DNA of 35,772 nt from Okeania sp. SIO3I5 (GCF_010672085.1 NZ_JAAHHT010000079.1:1-35772), one strand, 5' to 3'. Positions 23,402-32,229 are shown, counted from the stretch's first letter. The notes: generated by a model from the sequence alone, not told the origin. A program made the numbers and translations.

Positions 23402-23969
23402 CGATCGCTGTATAGCTGAAGTCAGAAGTCAGTACGGGAGCTTCATGTCGCGCAGCAAAAGTAAAATGGCAATTCCCCGGTACATTACTTACTGTGACTA
23501 TAGCAATCCTATTTTATTTGTGTATAAAAATCTTACCGCTTTTAGGCAACAGCTAACAGGCAACAACTAACAGGCAGGAGTTTCAGTTTTTTTTATCTAC
23601 TTTTTGATTACCCGCAACCAATTTACGATTGCTATAATATCGTCTCCTGATGATTAGGTATAATAAAAATTTCTCCTCCTTAATACCTTATTTTTCTCTT
23701 TTCTTCTCTCCTGAATTATGAATTCTGAATCCTACCTTTTTATGTCTAACTATTTAACCGAACATGATATAAATTTGAGAGGTGCGAGAATGTCCTAACT
23801 GACGACTACTATATAATGGTTTAACAAATTTACTCCTATGTCAAATTTTTCCTTACTCCTTGATTTGCTAGGATATTGAAAGATAATACCTAGGGTATTT
23901 TAATTCCCCAAAACCTCCTTCAAAACCATAGCTTAAAGAAGTTGTGCATAACACAGAGTAGATTAAAAA
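23402..23969. other. Spacer between the methyltransferase relic and the CAP gene
   Basis: No gene is seen. It starts with a HIP1 site (23401-23408), then a GC-rich fragment (GGAGCTTCATGTCGCGCAGC), and holds family A copy A2 (23498-23637). The rest is AT-rich upstream sequence of the CAP-domain gene. Confidence 0.5.
23498..23637. repeat. Family A inverted-repeat element (copy A2)
   Basis: It has ends CTATAGCAATC and GATTGCTATA as in copy A1, and a central tandem AACAGCTAACAGGCAACAAC stretch. Confidence 0.75.
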
Positions 23970-24518
23970 ATGAATCATAAATATTTAAAACAAATTTTCT
24001 GGAGTCTGGCAATATTTTTGAGTAGTTGTAATTATCAAAAGTTAATCGAAAATTTGCCGGAAATGCCAGAAATTCAAAATTCCAGACAAACTCCTATCTC
24101 TAGAGAGAGAGTAGCAATTTCATCTGATGTTAATGAGTTAGAAAAATCTGTATTTGCCCAAGTAAATCAATATCGACAATCTCAAAACTTACCACCTCTA
24201 AAGTGGAATAATACTATTGCTCAACAAGCTGCAATTCATGCTCAAAAAATGGCTAATGGAAAAGCAACTTTTAGCCATGATGGGTTTCAACAAAGAGTAG
24301 AAATAATCAGTCAAAAAATTCCTTACAAAAGTGCTGCTGAAAATTTAGCTAATAATTTTGGTTATAGTAATCCAGGAGAAAAAGCTGTTGTCGGTTGGAT
24401 TAATAGTCCTGGTCATCATAAAAATATGGTGGGTGATTATAATTTAACTGGTATTGGTATTGCCAAAAATTCTGAAGGAACATATTACTTTAATCAGCTT
24501 TTTATTAAAACTAGGTAG
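23970..24518 (+). CDS. CAP-domain (SCP/PR-1-like) lipoprotein
   Basis: The N-terminus is a lipoprotein signal peptide: basic NHKYLKQ, hydrophobic IFWSLAIFL, then the lipobox LSSC with the acylated Cys near residue 20. After a linker comes a CAP domain from about residue 55 to the end, with VNQYRQSQNLPPLKWN, AAIHAQKMA, TFSHDGF, SAAENLA and VGWINSPGHHKNMVGDYNLTGIGI (split here: VGWINSPGHHKNMV and GDYNLTGIGI). The cavity His residues (AIH and GHH) and Glu (AEN) typical of the family are present. Bacterial CAP proteins are extracytoplasmic and mostly of unknown role. The length of 182 aa is normal. It is isolated, with long spacers on both sides. Confidence 0.9.
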   Translation: MNHKYLKQIFWSLAIFLSSCNYQKLIENLPEMPEIQNSRQTPISRERVAISSDVNELEKSVFAQVNQYRQSQNLPPLKWNNTIAQQAAIHAQKMANGKATFSHDGFQQRVEIISQKIPYKSAAENLANNFGYSNPGEKAVVGWINSPGHHKNMVGDYNLTGIGIAKNSEGTYYFNQLFIKTR

Positions 24519-25784
24519 AAAACAGGAATATGAAGCTAAACCATAAAATTTTGGCAACATAACTTTTCCCAATTTTTCCTCAAAGTGTGCATGGTATTAT
24601 TCCTTTATTATCTGAACAAATCCATGTTATACCCATAATTATTCAAAAGGTTAAAGCAAACTTCAGCAATTAACAATTAATATTTACCGAATTCCTTTTA
24701 AGGATAGGTAAATATTTTTTACTTGGGTGGTTGCTATCTAATTTTACTAAGAGAAATAATCAATAAATATCTTTAATTTGAAGCAATATTTTTAGATTGA
24801 TTATACGAAATTAATGCCTAGATAGTTACAGTATCTAGAAGTATACAACTATTAAGAGATTTGGTGCTGAGTGAATAAAAATAATCGGAAAAAAATTCAA
24901 GTAATTGTATTAGCTTTAGGTTGAAAATCGAGAATAATACAGTTCTCATCATCTCATCCCAAAAGAGCGATCGCTCTTTACTAATAGTAAGAAAAAAATT
25001 AATTTATATTATGTCCGATAGTATCGGAGTATGTATAGAATCTAAGTCGTAATTGGAAGAAATCCTTCTGCCTCCGGCTTTCCTTCCACTAAAGTATAAG
25101 TATTCAAGCGGACATGATCTTATACCAATTACCATGCATTAATACTATACTTCAGCTACACTTCAACAATCAAATAGTTATCAAGATTCAAAGTCTTTTT
25201 TTGACAATTTCAAATTTCATTAGTATATATTTTTCGGGTAGTCCTGCTGAGGAATGGCGAAGATACATAAGTTTTGTAATTTCTTCCCACACGAACCAAC
25301 TTCCCACACGAACCACACTCGCCACACTCGCCACACCTCCCACACCTCCCACACCTCCCATACCTCCCACACTCTCTCTACCATTCCTCAGCACCACCAC
25401 CATTTTTCGTACGGACGTTTTGCTGACGCTTTCGCTCCGCTAACGCTACGCGACATGGAAAGCGCAGCATTCCCTATAAGAAAACGCATTAATGCTCAAG
25501 CAACGTCCCTACCTCTCCCCTCCGACACTCGCCAGACTCCCCACACTCCCCACACCTCCCACACTCCCCACACCTCCCACACCTCCCACACTCCCCACAC
25601 TCCCCAGACTCCCCACACTCCCCACACCTCCCACACTCCCCACCGAATCCTAATTGCATTGTCTGAAGCACTCCAAAAACGGCGATGAAAGAAAAAGGAA
25701 TTGCACAAAATCAAAAATTTTGATACACTAAGATTAATGGGGGTTGCTCGCCCCTGTGCATGATTTTTTATTCAACACAAAAAT
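24519..25784. other. 1.27-kb spacer with palindromes and a 9-base minisatellite
   Basis: No convincing gene is seen. Two perfect palindromes lie at 24964-24977 (AGAGCGATCGCTCT) and 25014-25028 (TCCGATA-G-TATCGGA). From 25.3 to 25.65 kb is a C-rich minisatellite. Because its unit is 9 bases, it keeps several frames open on both strands, giving spurious HTSHTPHTP or GVWGVWEVW frames that I do not call as genes. Confidence 0.6.
25318..25645. repeat. C-rich 9-base minisatellite in two blocks
   Basis: Blocks at about 25318-25372 and 25525-25645 are built of CCACACCTC, CCACACTCC and CCACACTCG units. Between them lies a GC-rich block (TTTCGCTCCGCTAACGCTAC, about 25430) related to the palindromic sequence at 6.7 kb. 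The same unit appears inverted at 17.17-17.30 kb. Confidence 0.85.
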
Positions 25785-26063
25785 ATGAATCATACCGAAA
25801 TCACCATCACCCTCAAACTATTCGCAGCCTATCAAGAAGCTTACAAACTTCCCGAAGTCCAACTCAGCATTCCCCCAGAAACAAAAGTATCCCAACTTCT
25901 AGAAAACATCATCAGCCAACACCCCGAACTAAAAAAGTGGCGAGATGTCACAAAATTTGGCATCAACCTCAACTTTGTCCCACCAGAAACCATCCTTAAA
26001 GACGGCGACGAAGTAGTCCTAATTCCTCCAGTCAGTGGTGGCCTCAATAGCTTTAGAATTTAG
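25785..26063 (+). CDS. MoaD/ThiS-family ubiquitin-like sulfur carrier with a C-terminal extension
   Basis: The 92-aa protein has the beta-grasp pattern of MoaD: ITLKLFAAYQEAY at the start, ETKVSQLLENIISQHPEL in the middle, and DGDEVVLIPPVSGG at the end. In MoaD the C-terminal Gly-Gly is adenylated and turned into a thiocarboxylate that donates sulfur. Here six residues (LNSFRI) follow the GG, so the carrier would need trimming before activation. It lies upstream of a threonine-synthase-family gene and a second carrier gene on the same strand. There is no moaE, moeB or other cofactor gene nearby. It could serve molybdopterin or a thiolation route tied to its neighbours; the sequence does not decide. 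Confidence 0.87.
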   Translation: MNHTEITITLKLFAAYQEAYKLPEVQLSIPPETKVSQLLENIISQHPELKKWRDVTKFGINLNFVPPETILKDGDEVVLIPPVSGGLNSFRI

Positions 26064-26472
26064 ATATTTTTTTTAGAAAATATAATTTCTTCCGTATCTA
26101 AACAATGAGTGATAGACTTAAAGGAAATTTTCTAGAATAAAATGCTACATTTTCTAGCAAAAAAATAGAAATAAGTAATATTAAATACCAAAGTTTAGAA
26201 AAAAATTATTTCCTTCAAGAAGATGTAGCAATAATAGTCAATGTATCGTATTAGATACTTCTAAAATTTCCATATTAACAACCGAATTAACCAGTAAATT
26301 AGTAGTATTAACTACCAAACTAAATTATTTATGTGTAGCATTTAATATAGAAAAATATATATAAAAATTAATCCCGACTATTTTTGTCGGGTATAGTTGA
26401 CGGTGATTTTTACCTATGCTACTATCAAAAAAATGCTAAATAGATCTGAGAAATGAAGTAGGGAGAAAGACT
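26064..26472. other. Spacer between the MoaD-like and thrC genes
   Basis: No gene is seen; it is AT-rich. A small perfect hairpin CCCGAC-TATTTTT-GTCGGG lies at 26373-26391, about 80 bases upstream of the thrC start. The ribosome-binding site GGGAGA (26461-26466) precedes the ATG at 26473. Confidence 0.5.
26373..26391 (+). promoter_or_regulatory. Hairpin in the thrC leader
   Basis: A 6-bp perfect stem, CCCGAC and GTCGGG, encloses a 7-base loop TATTTTT. It could be an operator, a leader RNA hairpin or a weak terminator; no long T-run follows. Confidence 0.3.
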
Positions 26473-27786
26473 ATGACCAAGGCCACAACAACTCACAACC
26501 AAATCCAAACTACAAACACAGCCATAGAAAGCCTCAAGTGCAAAGAATGTGGAGAAGAGTATCCACTAGAAGCAAAACATATATGCGAAGACGTATGCTT
26601 TGGTCCTTTAGAAGTAAAATATAACTATGAAAAACTCAGTCAAACAGTGAGTCGGGCGACAATTGAAGCAGGCCCTAAGTCTATCTGGCGTTATCGTCAA
26701 TTCCTACCAGTAACAACAGACAACGTTATAGATGTAGGAACAGGTATGACCCCCCTAGTAAAATCAGAACGTTTAGCGCGTCGCTTGGGTCTGAAAAATC
26801 TCTACATTAAAAATGATGCGGTAAATATGCCTACCCTTAGTTTCAAGGACAGGGTAGTATCAGTTGCCCTGAGTCGTGCTAGGGAATTAGGTTTCTCCAC
26901 AGTATCCTGTGCAAGTACGGGCAACCTAGCTAACTCCACCGCAGCGATCGCCGCCAAAGCAGGTTTAGAATGTTGTGTATTTATTCCTGCTAACTTAGAA
27001 GCAGGTAAAGTTCTTGGTACTTTGATTTACAACCCAACAGTTATGGCAGTTGACGGGAATTATGACCAAGTAAACCGCCTCTGTTGCGAAGTGGCAAATA
27101 CTTACGGTTGGGGTTTTGTAAATATTAATCTCCGCCCTTATTATTCTGAAGGTTCAAAAACTCTTGGTTTTGAAGTTGCCGAACAACTAGGATGGAAACT
27201 TCCAGACCATGTAGTTGCTCCTATTGCCTCCGGTTCCCTCTACACGAAAATTTATAAAGGGTTCCAAGAATTTGTCAAAGTAGGTTTAGTGGAAGATAAG
27301 GCAGTTCGTTTTAGTGGAGCGCAAGCTGAAGGTTGTTCTCCAGTAGCTCAAGCATTTAAAGAAGGTCGTGATTTTATCAAACCAGTTAAACCTGATACTA
27401 TTGCTAAGTCAATTGCTATTGGCAACCCCGCAGATGGTATCTACGCATTAGAACTAGCTCGCAAAACAAATGGTAATATTGAATCTGTGACTGATACTGA
27501 AATTATTGAAGGTATCAAGTTATTGGCAGAAACAGAGGGTATCTTTACTGAAACAGCAGGTGGTACAACTATTGCTGTATTAAAAAAATTAGTAGAGGCT
27601 GGTAAGATTGACCCTGAAGAGACTACTGTTGCCTATATTACAGGTAATGGCTTGAAGACTCAAGAAGCAGTACAAGGTGAGATTGGTGAACCTCTAAAAA
27701 TAGAAGCAAAGTTGGATGCTTTTGAGAAAGCATGGGCACGCGCTCAAACATTAGAACGTCTTGAATGGCAACAAGTTTTGGTTTAA
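26473..27786 (+). CDS. thrC: Threonine synthase family PLP enzyme
   Basis: The N-terminus holds a zinc-ribbon-like segment (LKCKECGEEYPLEAKHICED, with C23, C26, C38 and C42), seen in one class of threonine synthases. The PLP lysine is K125 in TLSFKDRV, and CASTGNLANS is the phosphate or substrate loop. Threonine synthase converts O-phosphohomoserine to threonine. The 437-aa length fits. A GGGAGA ribosome-binding site lies 6 bases upstream of the ATG. On both sides, on the same strand, are genes for ubiquitin-like sulfur carriers. CysO in actinobacteria works with a PLP enzyme of this fold type (CysM), so this enzyme may act in sulfur transfer rather than, or besides, threonine synthesis. The end of the gene is duplicated downstream. 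Confidence 0.9.
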   Translation: MTKATTTHNQIQTTNTAIESLKCKECGEEYPLEAKHICEDVCFGPLEVKYNYEKLSQTVSRATIEAGPKSIWRYRQFLPVTTDNVIDVGTGMTPLVKSERLARRLGLKNLYIKNDAVNMPTLSFKDRVVSVALSRARELGFSTVSCASTGNLANSTAAIAAKAGLECCVFIPANLEAGKVLGTLIYNPTVMAVDGNYDQVNRLCCEVANTYGWGFVNINLRPYYSEGSKTLGFEVAEQLGWKLPDHVVAPIASGSLYTKIYKGFQEFVKVGLVEDKAVRFSGAQAEGCSPVAQAFKEGRDFIKPVKPDTIAKSIAIGNPADGIYALELARKTNGNIESVTDTEIIEGIKLLAETEGIFTETAGGTTIAVLKKLVEAGKIDPEETTVAYITGNGLKTQEAVQGEIGEPLKIEAKLDAFEKAWARAQTLERLEWQQVLV

Positions 27787-28062
27787 TTTTCCTCGTAGGG
27801 GTTTGGTCTCCAAACCCTGATTCCAAACTACAAGGAAATTTTCAAATTATATAGTCAGGACTTACGCAGAACCAGCATATTTAGTAGGGGCGAATGGAAG
27901 AAAGCCCTCTACAGATAGCGTTTTACCTAATAATTTGCGTAAGTCCTGATAGTGAGTTTAGAGTGTCTTGAGTGGCAACAAGTTTTAGTTTAATTTTTCT
28001 CGTAGGGGTTTGGTCTCCAAACCCTAATTCCAAACTACAAGGAAATTTTCAAATTATATAGT
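27757..28062. repeat. Duplication of the thrC 3' end
   Basis: Bases 27757-27855, covering the last codons of thrC (LEWQQVLV and the stop), a family E palindrome and flanking sequence, are repeated at 27964-28062 (offset 207). Between the copies lies a family C element (27856-27948). Confidence 0.9.
27856..27948. repeat. Family C inverted-repeat element (copy C1) with a 5-base target duplication
   Basis: The 93-bp element has perfect ends CAGGACTTACGCA and TGCGTAAGTCCTG. ATAGT occurs directly on both sides (27851-27855 and 27949-27953), while the other copy of the surrounding duplication has ATAGT only once, showing a real insertion. A diverged second copy is at 31705-31808. Confidence 0.88.
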
Positions 28063-28065
28063 GAG

Positions 28066-28185
28066 TTTTACAGCGGTTTTCATTTCAGTGAACCACAATA
28101 AGGGCGAATGCCATTCGCCCCTACAGGGTTGTATTTAGTTGTATTTATGACAATGTGGTTTATTAATCTGAAAAGCACTGTAAAA
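28066..28185. repeat. Family I inverted-repeat element holding a smaller palindrome
   Basis: The ends TTTTACAGCGGTTTTCA and TGAAAAGCACTGTAAAA form an imperfect inverted repeat, and GAACCACA and TGTGGTTTA pair further in. Inside is a short palindrome of the GGGCGAATGCCATTCGCCC type (28098-28116), also seen at 31428-31453. The element lies in the 496-base gap between thrC and the CysO-like gene. Confidence 0.7.
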
Positions 28186-28282
28186 GATAATTTTTTTCTT
28201 AAAAGATAAATATATGATTGAACTAACCATCATAATAAATATTTGGAAATAAGTATTATCTACACGAACAAATTATTAAGTT

Positions 28283-28576
28283 ATGGCAGTTACAGTTTTA
28301 GTTCCTACCCCACTGCAAAAATTCACCGAAAATAAAGCAGAAGATAAAGCAAAAATTGAAATTGAATGTGACGGTGGTAGTATCTCGGTATTAATAGATT
28401 CTCTAGAAACAAAATTTCCTGGTATTAAAAAAAGTCTGTGTGATGATCAAGGGGAACCCAGGAGATTTTTAAATTTCTATGTTAATAGTGAGGATATTCG
28501 GTTTTTAGATGGCACAAAAACAATACTTAACGATAAAGATGAAGTTAGTATTGTTCCTGCTGTTGCCGGTGGTTGA
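28283..28576 (+). CDS. CysO-like ubiquitin-like sulfur carrier
   Basis: The 97-aa beta-grasp protein starts [14 protein letters not shown] and has [34 protein letters not shown] and a natural end at the GG. The FVNxYVNxEDxRF and PAVAGG pattern is that of CysO, the thiocarboxylate carrier used for cysteine synthesis in mycobacteria. In that pathway an activating enzyme charges the GG, a PLP enzyme makes the adduct, and a JAMM protease frees the amino acid; none of the other partners is visible here. The pairing with a thrC-family gene on the same strand suggests a working partnership, although the two are 496 bases apart because of inserted elements. The start is the ATG of MAVTVLVP. Confidence 0.9.
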   Translation: MAVTVLVPTPLQKFTENKAEDKAKIEIECDGGSISVLIDSLETKFPGIKKSLCDDQGEPRRFLNFYVNSEDIRFLDGTKTILNDKDEVSIVPAVAGG

Positions 28577-28746
28577 ATAAGTTTGGAAAAAAAGGGTTTT
28601 TGAGAATCTAAGTTTTTGAAAATTGCCTATTAGTTTCTAAAAATAACCTCAATCAATTTACTTGAAAGGATGTGTTAACTAAATTTAGCGCATCCTTCAA
28701 TTTTTCAATTTCAGCAAATTAATACCGCGAATCACCCCTACAAACC

Positions 28747-28779
28747 AGAAACCCGGTTTTTCCAAAAAACCGGGTTTCT
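28747..28779. terminator. Bidirectional hairpin between convergent genes
   Basis: A perfect stem AGAAACCCGGTTTTT, CC loop, and AAAAACCGGGTTTCT separates the CysO-like gene (plus strand) from the RTX gene (minus strand). The A/T-rich arms would place a T-run on either transcript. A similar AACCCGGTTTTT motif occurs in family C copy C2 at 31.7 kb, so it may also be a dispersed repeat. Confidence 0.6.
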
Positions 28780-28788
28780 ACTTGAGAA

Positions 28789-29710
28789 CTAATTCTGAAT
28801 CAATAAGTCGCTCTCTGTTAGATCGGGTGCCCCTGTCAACCTGGCAAACAACCCACCACTGCCAAAACCAGTATTGCTACCGTTGGGGTTGTAATACAAG
28901 TTGCCGCTGGATGAAACGTAAACTATTTCTGCGCTGCTGCCGGATGCTGCGGAGTTGTTGGCGACTACGGCAAATTCGCTGTCGTTACTGAAGCCATTTC
29001 CTGCTCTGCTGTTTAAGCTTCGGAATGTGGTTTTATCTAAGACTATTGTATCGGTACCTACAACAAAGTTAGCTATTCTATCTTGACCAATGGTGTTTCT
29101 GGTAAATGCTCTGCCACTATTATAGATAAACCTGTCGGCACCGCCTCCACCATTGAGTAGATCGTTGCCACTACCTCCGGTTAGTTGGTCGTTTCCACCG
29201 CCTCCGTTGAGGGTGTCATTGCCGTTACCTCCTGTGAGGATGTCGTTGTTTCTGCCACCGTTAAGTCTGTCGCGTCCTCCACCTCCATTGAGAGTATCAT
29301 TGCCGTTGCTGCCAGTTAGGGTGTCGTTGCCACTGCCACCGTTGAGTCTGTCGCGTCCTCCACCACCGTTGAGGTTGTCGTTGCCATTGCCTCCAGTAAG
29401 GGTGTCGTTGCCATTACCTCCAGTGAGTCTGTCGCGTCCTGCACCACCGTTGAGGTTGTCGTTGCCATTACCTCCAGTGAGGGTGTCGTTGCCATTACCT
29501 CCAGTGAGGCGATCGTTTCCTGCTTCTCCAGTTAGGGTGTCGTTGCCGTTGTTGCCATCTAGGCGATCGTTTCCGCCTCCTCCTAAGATGGTATCGTTGC
29601 CACCTCTGCCTCTCAAAGTATCTCTGCCACCGAGACCGTTGATGAAGTTGGCTGTGTTATTGCCGTTCAGGGTGTTGTTTCTGTTATTGCCGATGAGGGA
29701 TGTATTATAG
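28789..29710 (-). CDS. RTX calcium-binding C-terminal part of the DUF4347/FG-GAP protein
   Basis: From [10 protein letters not shown] onward the frame is a long run of RTX nonapeptides ([15 protein letters not shown] and similar), which bind calcium and form a beta-roll, followed by a C-terminal domain ([15 protein letters not shown] to [19 protein letters not shown]) typical of secreted RTX proteins. Transport is usually by type I secretion. The 328-aa open frame extends upstream to 29775, but its first 22 residues are out of frame with the rest of the protein: they are the antisense-frame reading of the FG-GAP codons. The best reading is that this part follows ISVIL of the upstream part with one base missing near 29708. 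It could be translated as a separate short protein, but no start signal is visible. Confidence 0.8.
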
Positions 29711-31285
29711 GATGACGGAGATATTGCCAGAGTCTCTGTTCGGCACGACAATATCCAAGTCATTGTCGCCATCAAGGTCAGCTAAACTTACGTCTTCGGG
29801 GAGGTTACCTCCTGTGGGAATATCGATAGGGAAAGCAAATTGAGAATTTCCTCTACCCAAGAAGACTAGAAGATTATTTGAGTTCTCGTTAGATACCACA
29901 ATATCATCAAAACCATCTTTGTTAAGGTCGGCTACACCCAACCCCTCAGGTCCATCACCTGCATCAAGTAAGGTAGGGCTGTCAAAAGTGCCATTTCCAT
30001 TACCTAGTAAAATAGAAATATTGTCTGAGTCACGGTTAGCGGTAACTAAGTCTATCCGACGATCATTATTAAAATCACCTACTTCTACATCTATCGCATT
30101 TTCACCTGTATTAAATTGTGTTGGAAGGGAAAACCCACCAGTACCGTTGCCTAAATAGATCGAAACAAAGGAAGTAAAATCACTATTAATAAATTGAGTA
30201 GTGGCAACATCTAGGATTGAATCCCGATTAAAATCTCCTGTAGCTACAAGAATAGCACCTGTTGCTTGAGTTGTTACTTGACTAAAGCCACCATTACCAT
30301 CTCCTAGTAGCGTAATGATGGTGTTTCCTTGAGACTGGGTTGTGGCTAATATGTCCAGATTTCCATCTTGATTAAAGTCTGCTACTGGAAGTGAAGTAGG
30401 AGCGTCTATTCCTGTAAAGGTTTGAGGAACTAGAAAACTGCCGTTGTCATTACCTAAAAATACTGATACACTATCTCCGTTAAAGTTGCCAACAACAAGA
30501 TCGTTAAAGCCATCTTCATTGAAGTCACCAAGATTAACACGGTTAGCTCCATCTCCTGCTGGAATGAGAGTAGGAGTTTCAAAAGTTCCATCGCCTTCAC
30601 CTATAAATATGGAGACATTATCTGAGTCAGTATTACCAGTCACGATATCAGGAATGCCATCATCATTTACATCGCCTGTATTTGTGAAGATAGCTCCAAT
30701 TCCACCTGTAGGATAAGTGGTAGCTTGACTAAACGTCACCAATACCCCCGGATAACTCTCCACTACTTCCGGTAAAAAAGCCAACTCAGAATTAACCTCA
30801 CCGATCGCCGCATCTAACTCCCAACTCCCATGTAATTTTTTGCTTCCTACCCGATGGGTTGATGCAGCAATATTTGCTCCCGTCAACTGATGCAGTCGAG
30901 TCAATAAACCATTAACCATGTTCCCAGAGAAACCTGCCACTTGACAAGCATATAAAAGAATATCTCCCACACCCCACTCCGCTAATAAATGGGAATATCC
31001 TTCCAAACTAGCAACAGTAATAGCAGTTTTACCTAAATACAAAATACCCGGTTCACCGTGACAAACAACTTGTAAATTACGGGCAGAATATTTCGATAAA
31101 GCAAGAGTAATCTGAGGAATAGCATCCTCCCCGCTATCTATAATTACAGCTTTAACTCCCGGTTTGACTCCTGTAAGTAACATTTGAGCATCTTCAACCC
31201 GGGAGTCGATCGCCACTAAAGTTTGAACTGGTGCAGTTACGCAGGAAGCGCCACCGACCGCACAATCATTCGAGAAATTCAGCAT
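29705..31285 (-). CDS. DUF4347 and FG-GAP repeat protein (N-terminal part of a frameshifted RTX protein)
   Basis: Residues about 20-165 ([45 protein letters not shown]) match DUF4347, a domain found at the N-terminus of large secreted cyanobacterial proteins. From about 185 to 526 there are seven FG-GAP or VCBS-like repeats with calcium-loop signatures ([66 protein letters not shown] and a weaker [11 protein letters not shown]), which should form a beta-propeller. The frame stops at 29705 right after GNISVIL, and the RTX region continues one frame away. The intact protein would be about 840 aa and extracellular or surface-bound. No classical signal peptide is seen, as is usual for type I secretion substrates. 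Confidence 0.85.
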   Translation of the reverse strand: MLNFSNDCAVGGASCVTAPVQTLVAIDSRVEDAQMLLTGVKPGVKAVIIDSGEDAIPQITLALSKYSARNLQVVCHGEPGILYLGKTAITVASLEGYSHLLAEWGVGDILLYACQVAGFSGNMVNGLLTRLHQLTGANIAASTHRVGSKKLHGSWELDAAIGEVNSELAFLPEVVESYPGVLVTFSQATTYPTGGIGAIFTNTGDVNDDGIPDIVTGNTDSDNVSIFIGEGDGTFETPTLIPAGDGANRVNLGDFNEDGFNDLVVGNFNGDSVSVFLGNDNGSFLVPQTFTGIDAPTSLPVADFNQDGNLDILATTQSQGNTIITLLGDGNGGFSQVTTQATGAILVATGDFNRDSILDVATTQFINSDFTSFVSIYLGNGTGGFSLPTQFNTGENAIDVEVGDFNNDRRIDLVTANRDSDNISILLGNGNGTFDSPTLLDAGDGPEGLGVADLNKDGFDDIVVSNENSNNLLVFLGRGNSQFAFPIDIPTGGNLPEDVSLADLDGDNDLDIVVPNRDSGNISVIL

Positions 31286-31938
31286 AGTTTCCCCTATTTA
31301 TTTTGTTAGCAATTTGTTAAAAAGGTATACAAAAATATTTAGACCTTGCAGACATACTAAATCTACTTGATTTGGTATAAAAAATATTCCATCTTCAATT
31401 ATTGCCAAATCTTTCTCAATCTCCTGTAGGGGCGAATGGCCATTCGCCCCTACAACATCTAATTACCTGTAGAACAGACGTCTTATCTCTTCAATGTATA
31501 ATTAATTTTTGCCTGCTACATAGAAACAGTAATTCGCGCAGAAATAGAATATTTGTTACGCGGTTTTTTAGTTAATTATTGTATTTGTCAAACTTGATAT
31601 TGTCAGTAGAAAAAAGTTGGATTTAGTAGGTAGTTTATTGTATTGAATTTCACTCTACTAAGTAGGAAAAAGTTATATTTTAGGAAACGGTCATTTCAGT
31701 TTATCAGTACTTACGCAGACGAACCCAGAAACCCGGTTTTTTCCCTCAATATTTATGGTGAAAAACAACGATTTATCCTAAAAACCCGGTTTCTTTGCGT
31801 AAGTTTTGTTTATTTAACAAATAGGAAAAACCAGATTTACCCGAATTTTTAATGTGCAAAATAAACCCGTTAGGAAACTTGTCAAGCATTAAAAAAAATG
31901 CTAATATAATGTCAAATTTCCACTATTGAGGTAACAAG
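31286..31938. other. Spacer between the DUF4347 gene and the antitoxin gene
   Basis: No gene is seen. It contains a strong palindrome (GTAGGGGCGAATGG and CCATTCGCCCCTAC, about 31427-31453), family C copy C2 (31705-31808), and the first of two direct repeats that flank the toxin-antitoxin operon (31811-31870). Confidence 0.55.
31705..31808. repeat. Family C inverted-repeat element (copy C2)
   Basis: The ends CAGTACTTACGCAGA and TTTGCGTAAGTTTTG are diverged forms of the copy C1 ends. Internally it carries an AACCCGGTTT inverted motif like the hairpin at 28747-28779. Confidence 0.65.
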
Positions 31939-32229
31939 ATGCTAGACATAACCAAAGACATCGACTCCCTCACTAACTTTAAGCGCAATACCGCTGCTTA
32001 CTTAGAGCGAATCAAGGAAAGCGGACATCCCCTAGTTCTCACGGTTAATGGTAAAGCAGAAGTAGTAGTCCAGGATGCCGAATCATACCAAAAATTACTG
32101 GAGTTAGTCGATCGTATACAAGCGATCGAGGGTATTCAAGCAGGTTTAAAATCTGTACGAGAAGGACGCACTTTTCCAGCAAAGGAAGCACTAACCAAAC
32201 TCAAACAAAAACATGAAATATCGAGTTGA
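31939..32229 (+). CDS. Phd/YefM-family antitoxin
   Basis: The 96-aa protein has the Phd/YefM layout: an N-terminal DNA-binding part (SLTNFKRNTAAYLERIKESG), the VLTVNGKAEVVVQDAESYQKL strand-helix region (split here as VLTVNGKAEVVV and QDAESYQKL), and a helical, charged C-terminal tail that should wrap the toxin. It would block the partner toxin and repress its own operon. A good ribosome-binding site (GAGGT, about 31928) precedes the ATG. The stop codon lies inside the start of the toxin gene (17-base overlap), so translation is probably coupled. Confidence 0.92.
   Translation: MLDITKDIDSLTNFKRNTAAYLERIKESGHPLVLTVNGKAEVVVQDAESYQKLLELVDRIQAIEGIQAGLKSVREGRTFPAKEALTKLKQKHEISS

Noticed and set aside
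25254-25688. Long frames in the minisatellite region on both strands (His-Thr, Gly-Val-Trp or Gly-Glu-Cys repeats)
   Set aside because: The frames are kept open only by the 9-base repeat unit; there are no matching domains or start signals.
29153-29710. Plus-strand 185-aa frame rich in Ser-Leu-Pro opposite the RTX region
   Set aside because: It is the antisense shadow of the RTX nonapeptide repeats, which have a much clearer protein signature on the minus strand.
29919-30716. Two plus-strand frames (79 and 90 aa) opposite the FG-GAP repeats
   Set aside because: They are antisense shadows of repeated calcium-loop codons, with no independent support.
31643-31852. Plus-strand 69-aa frame
   Set aside because: Most of it lies in the family C element and the adjacent direct repeat.
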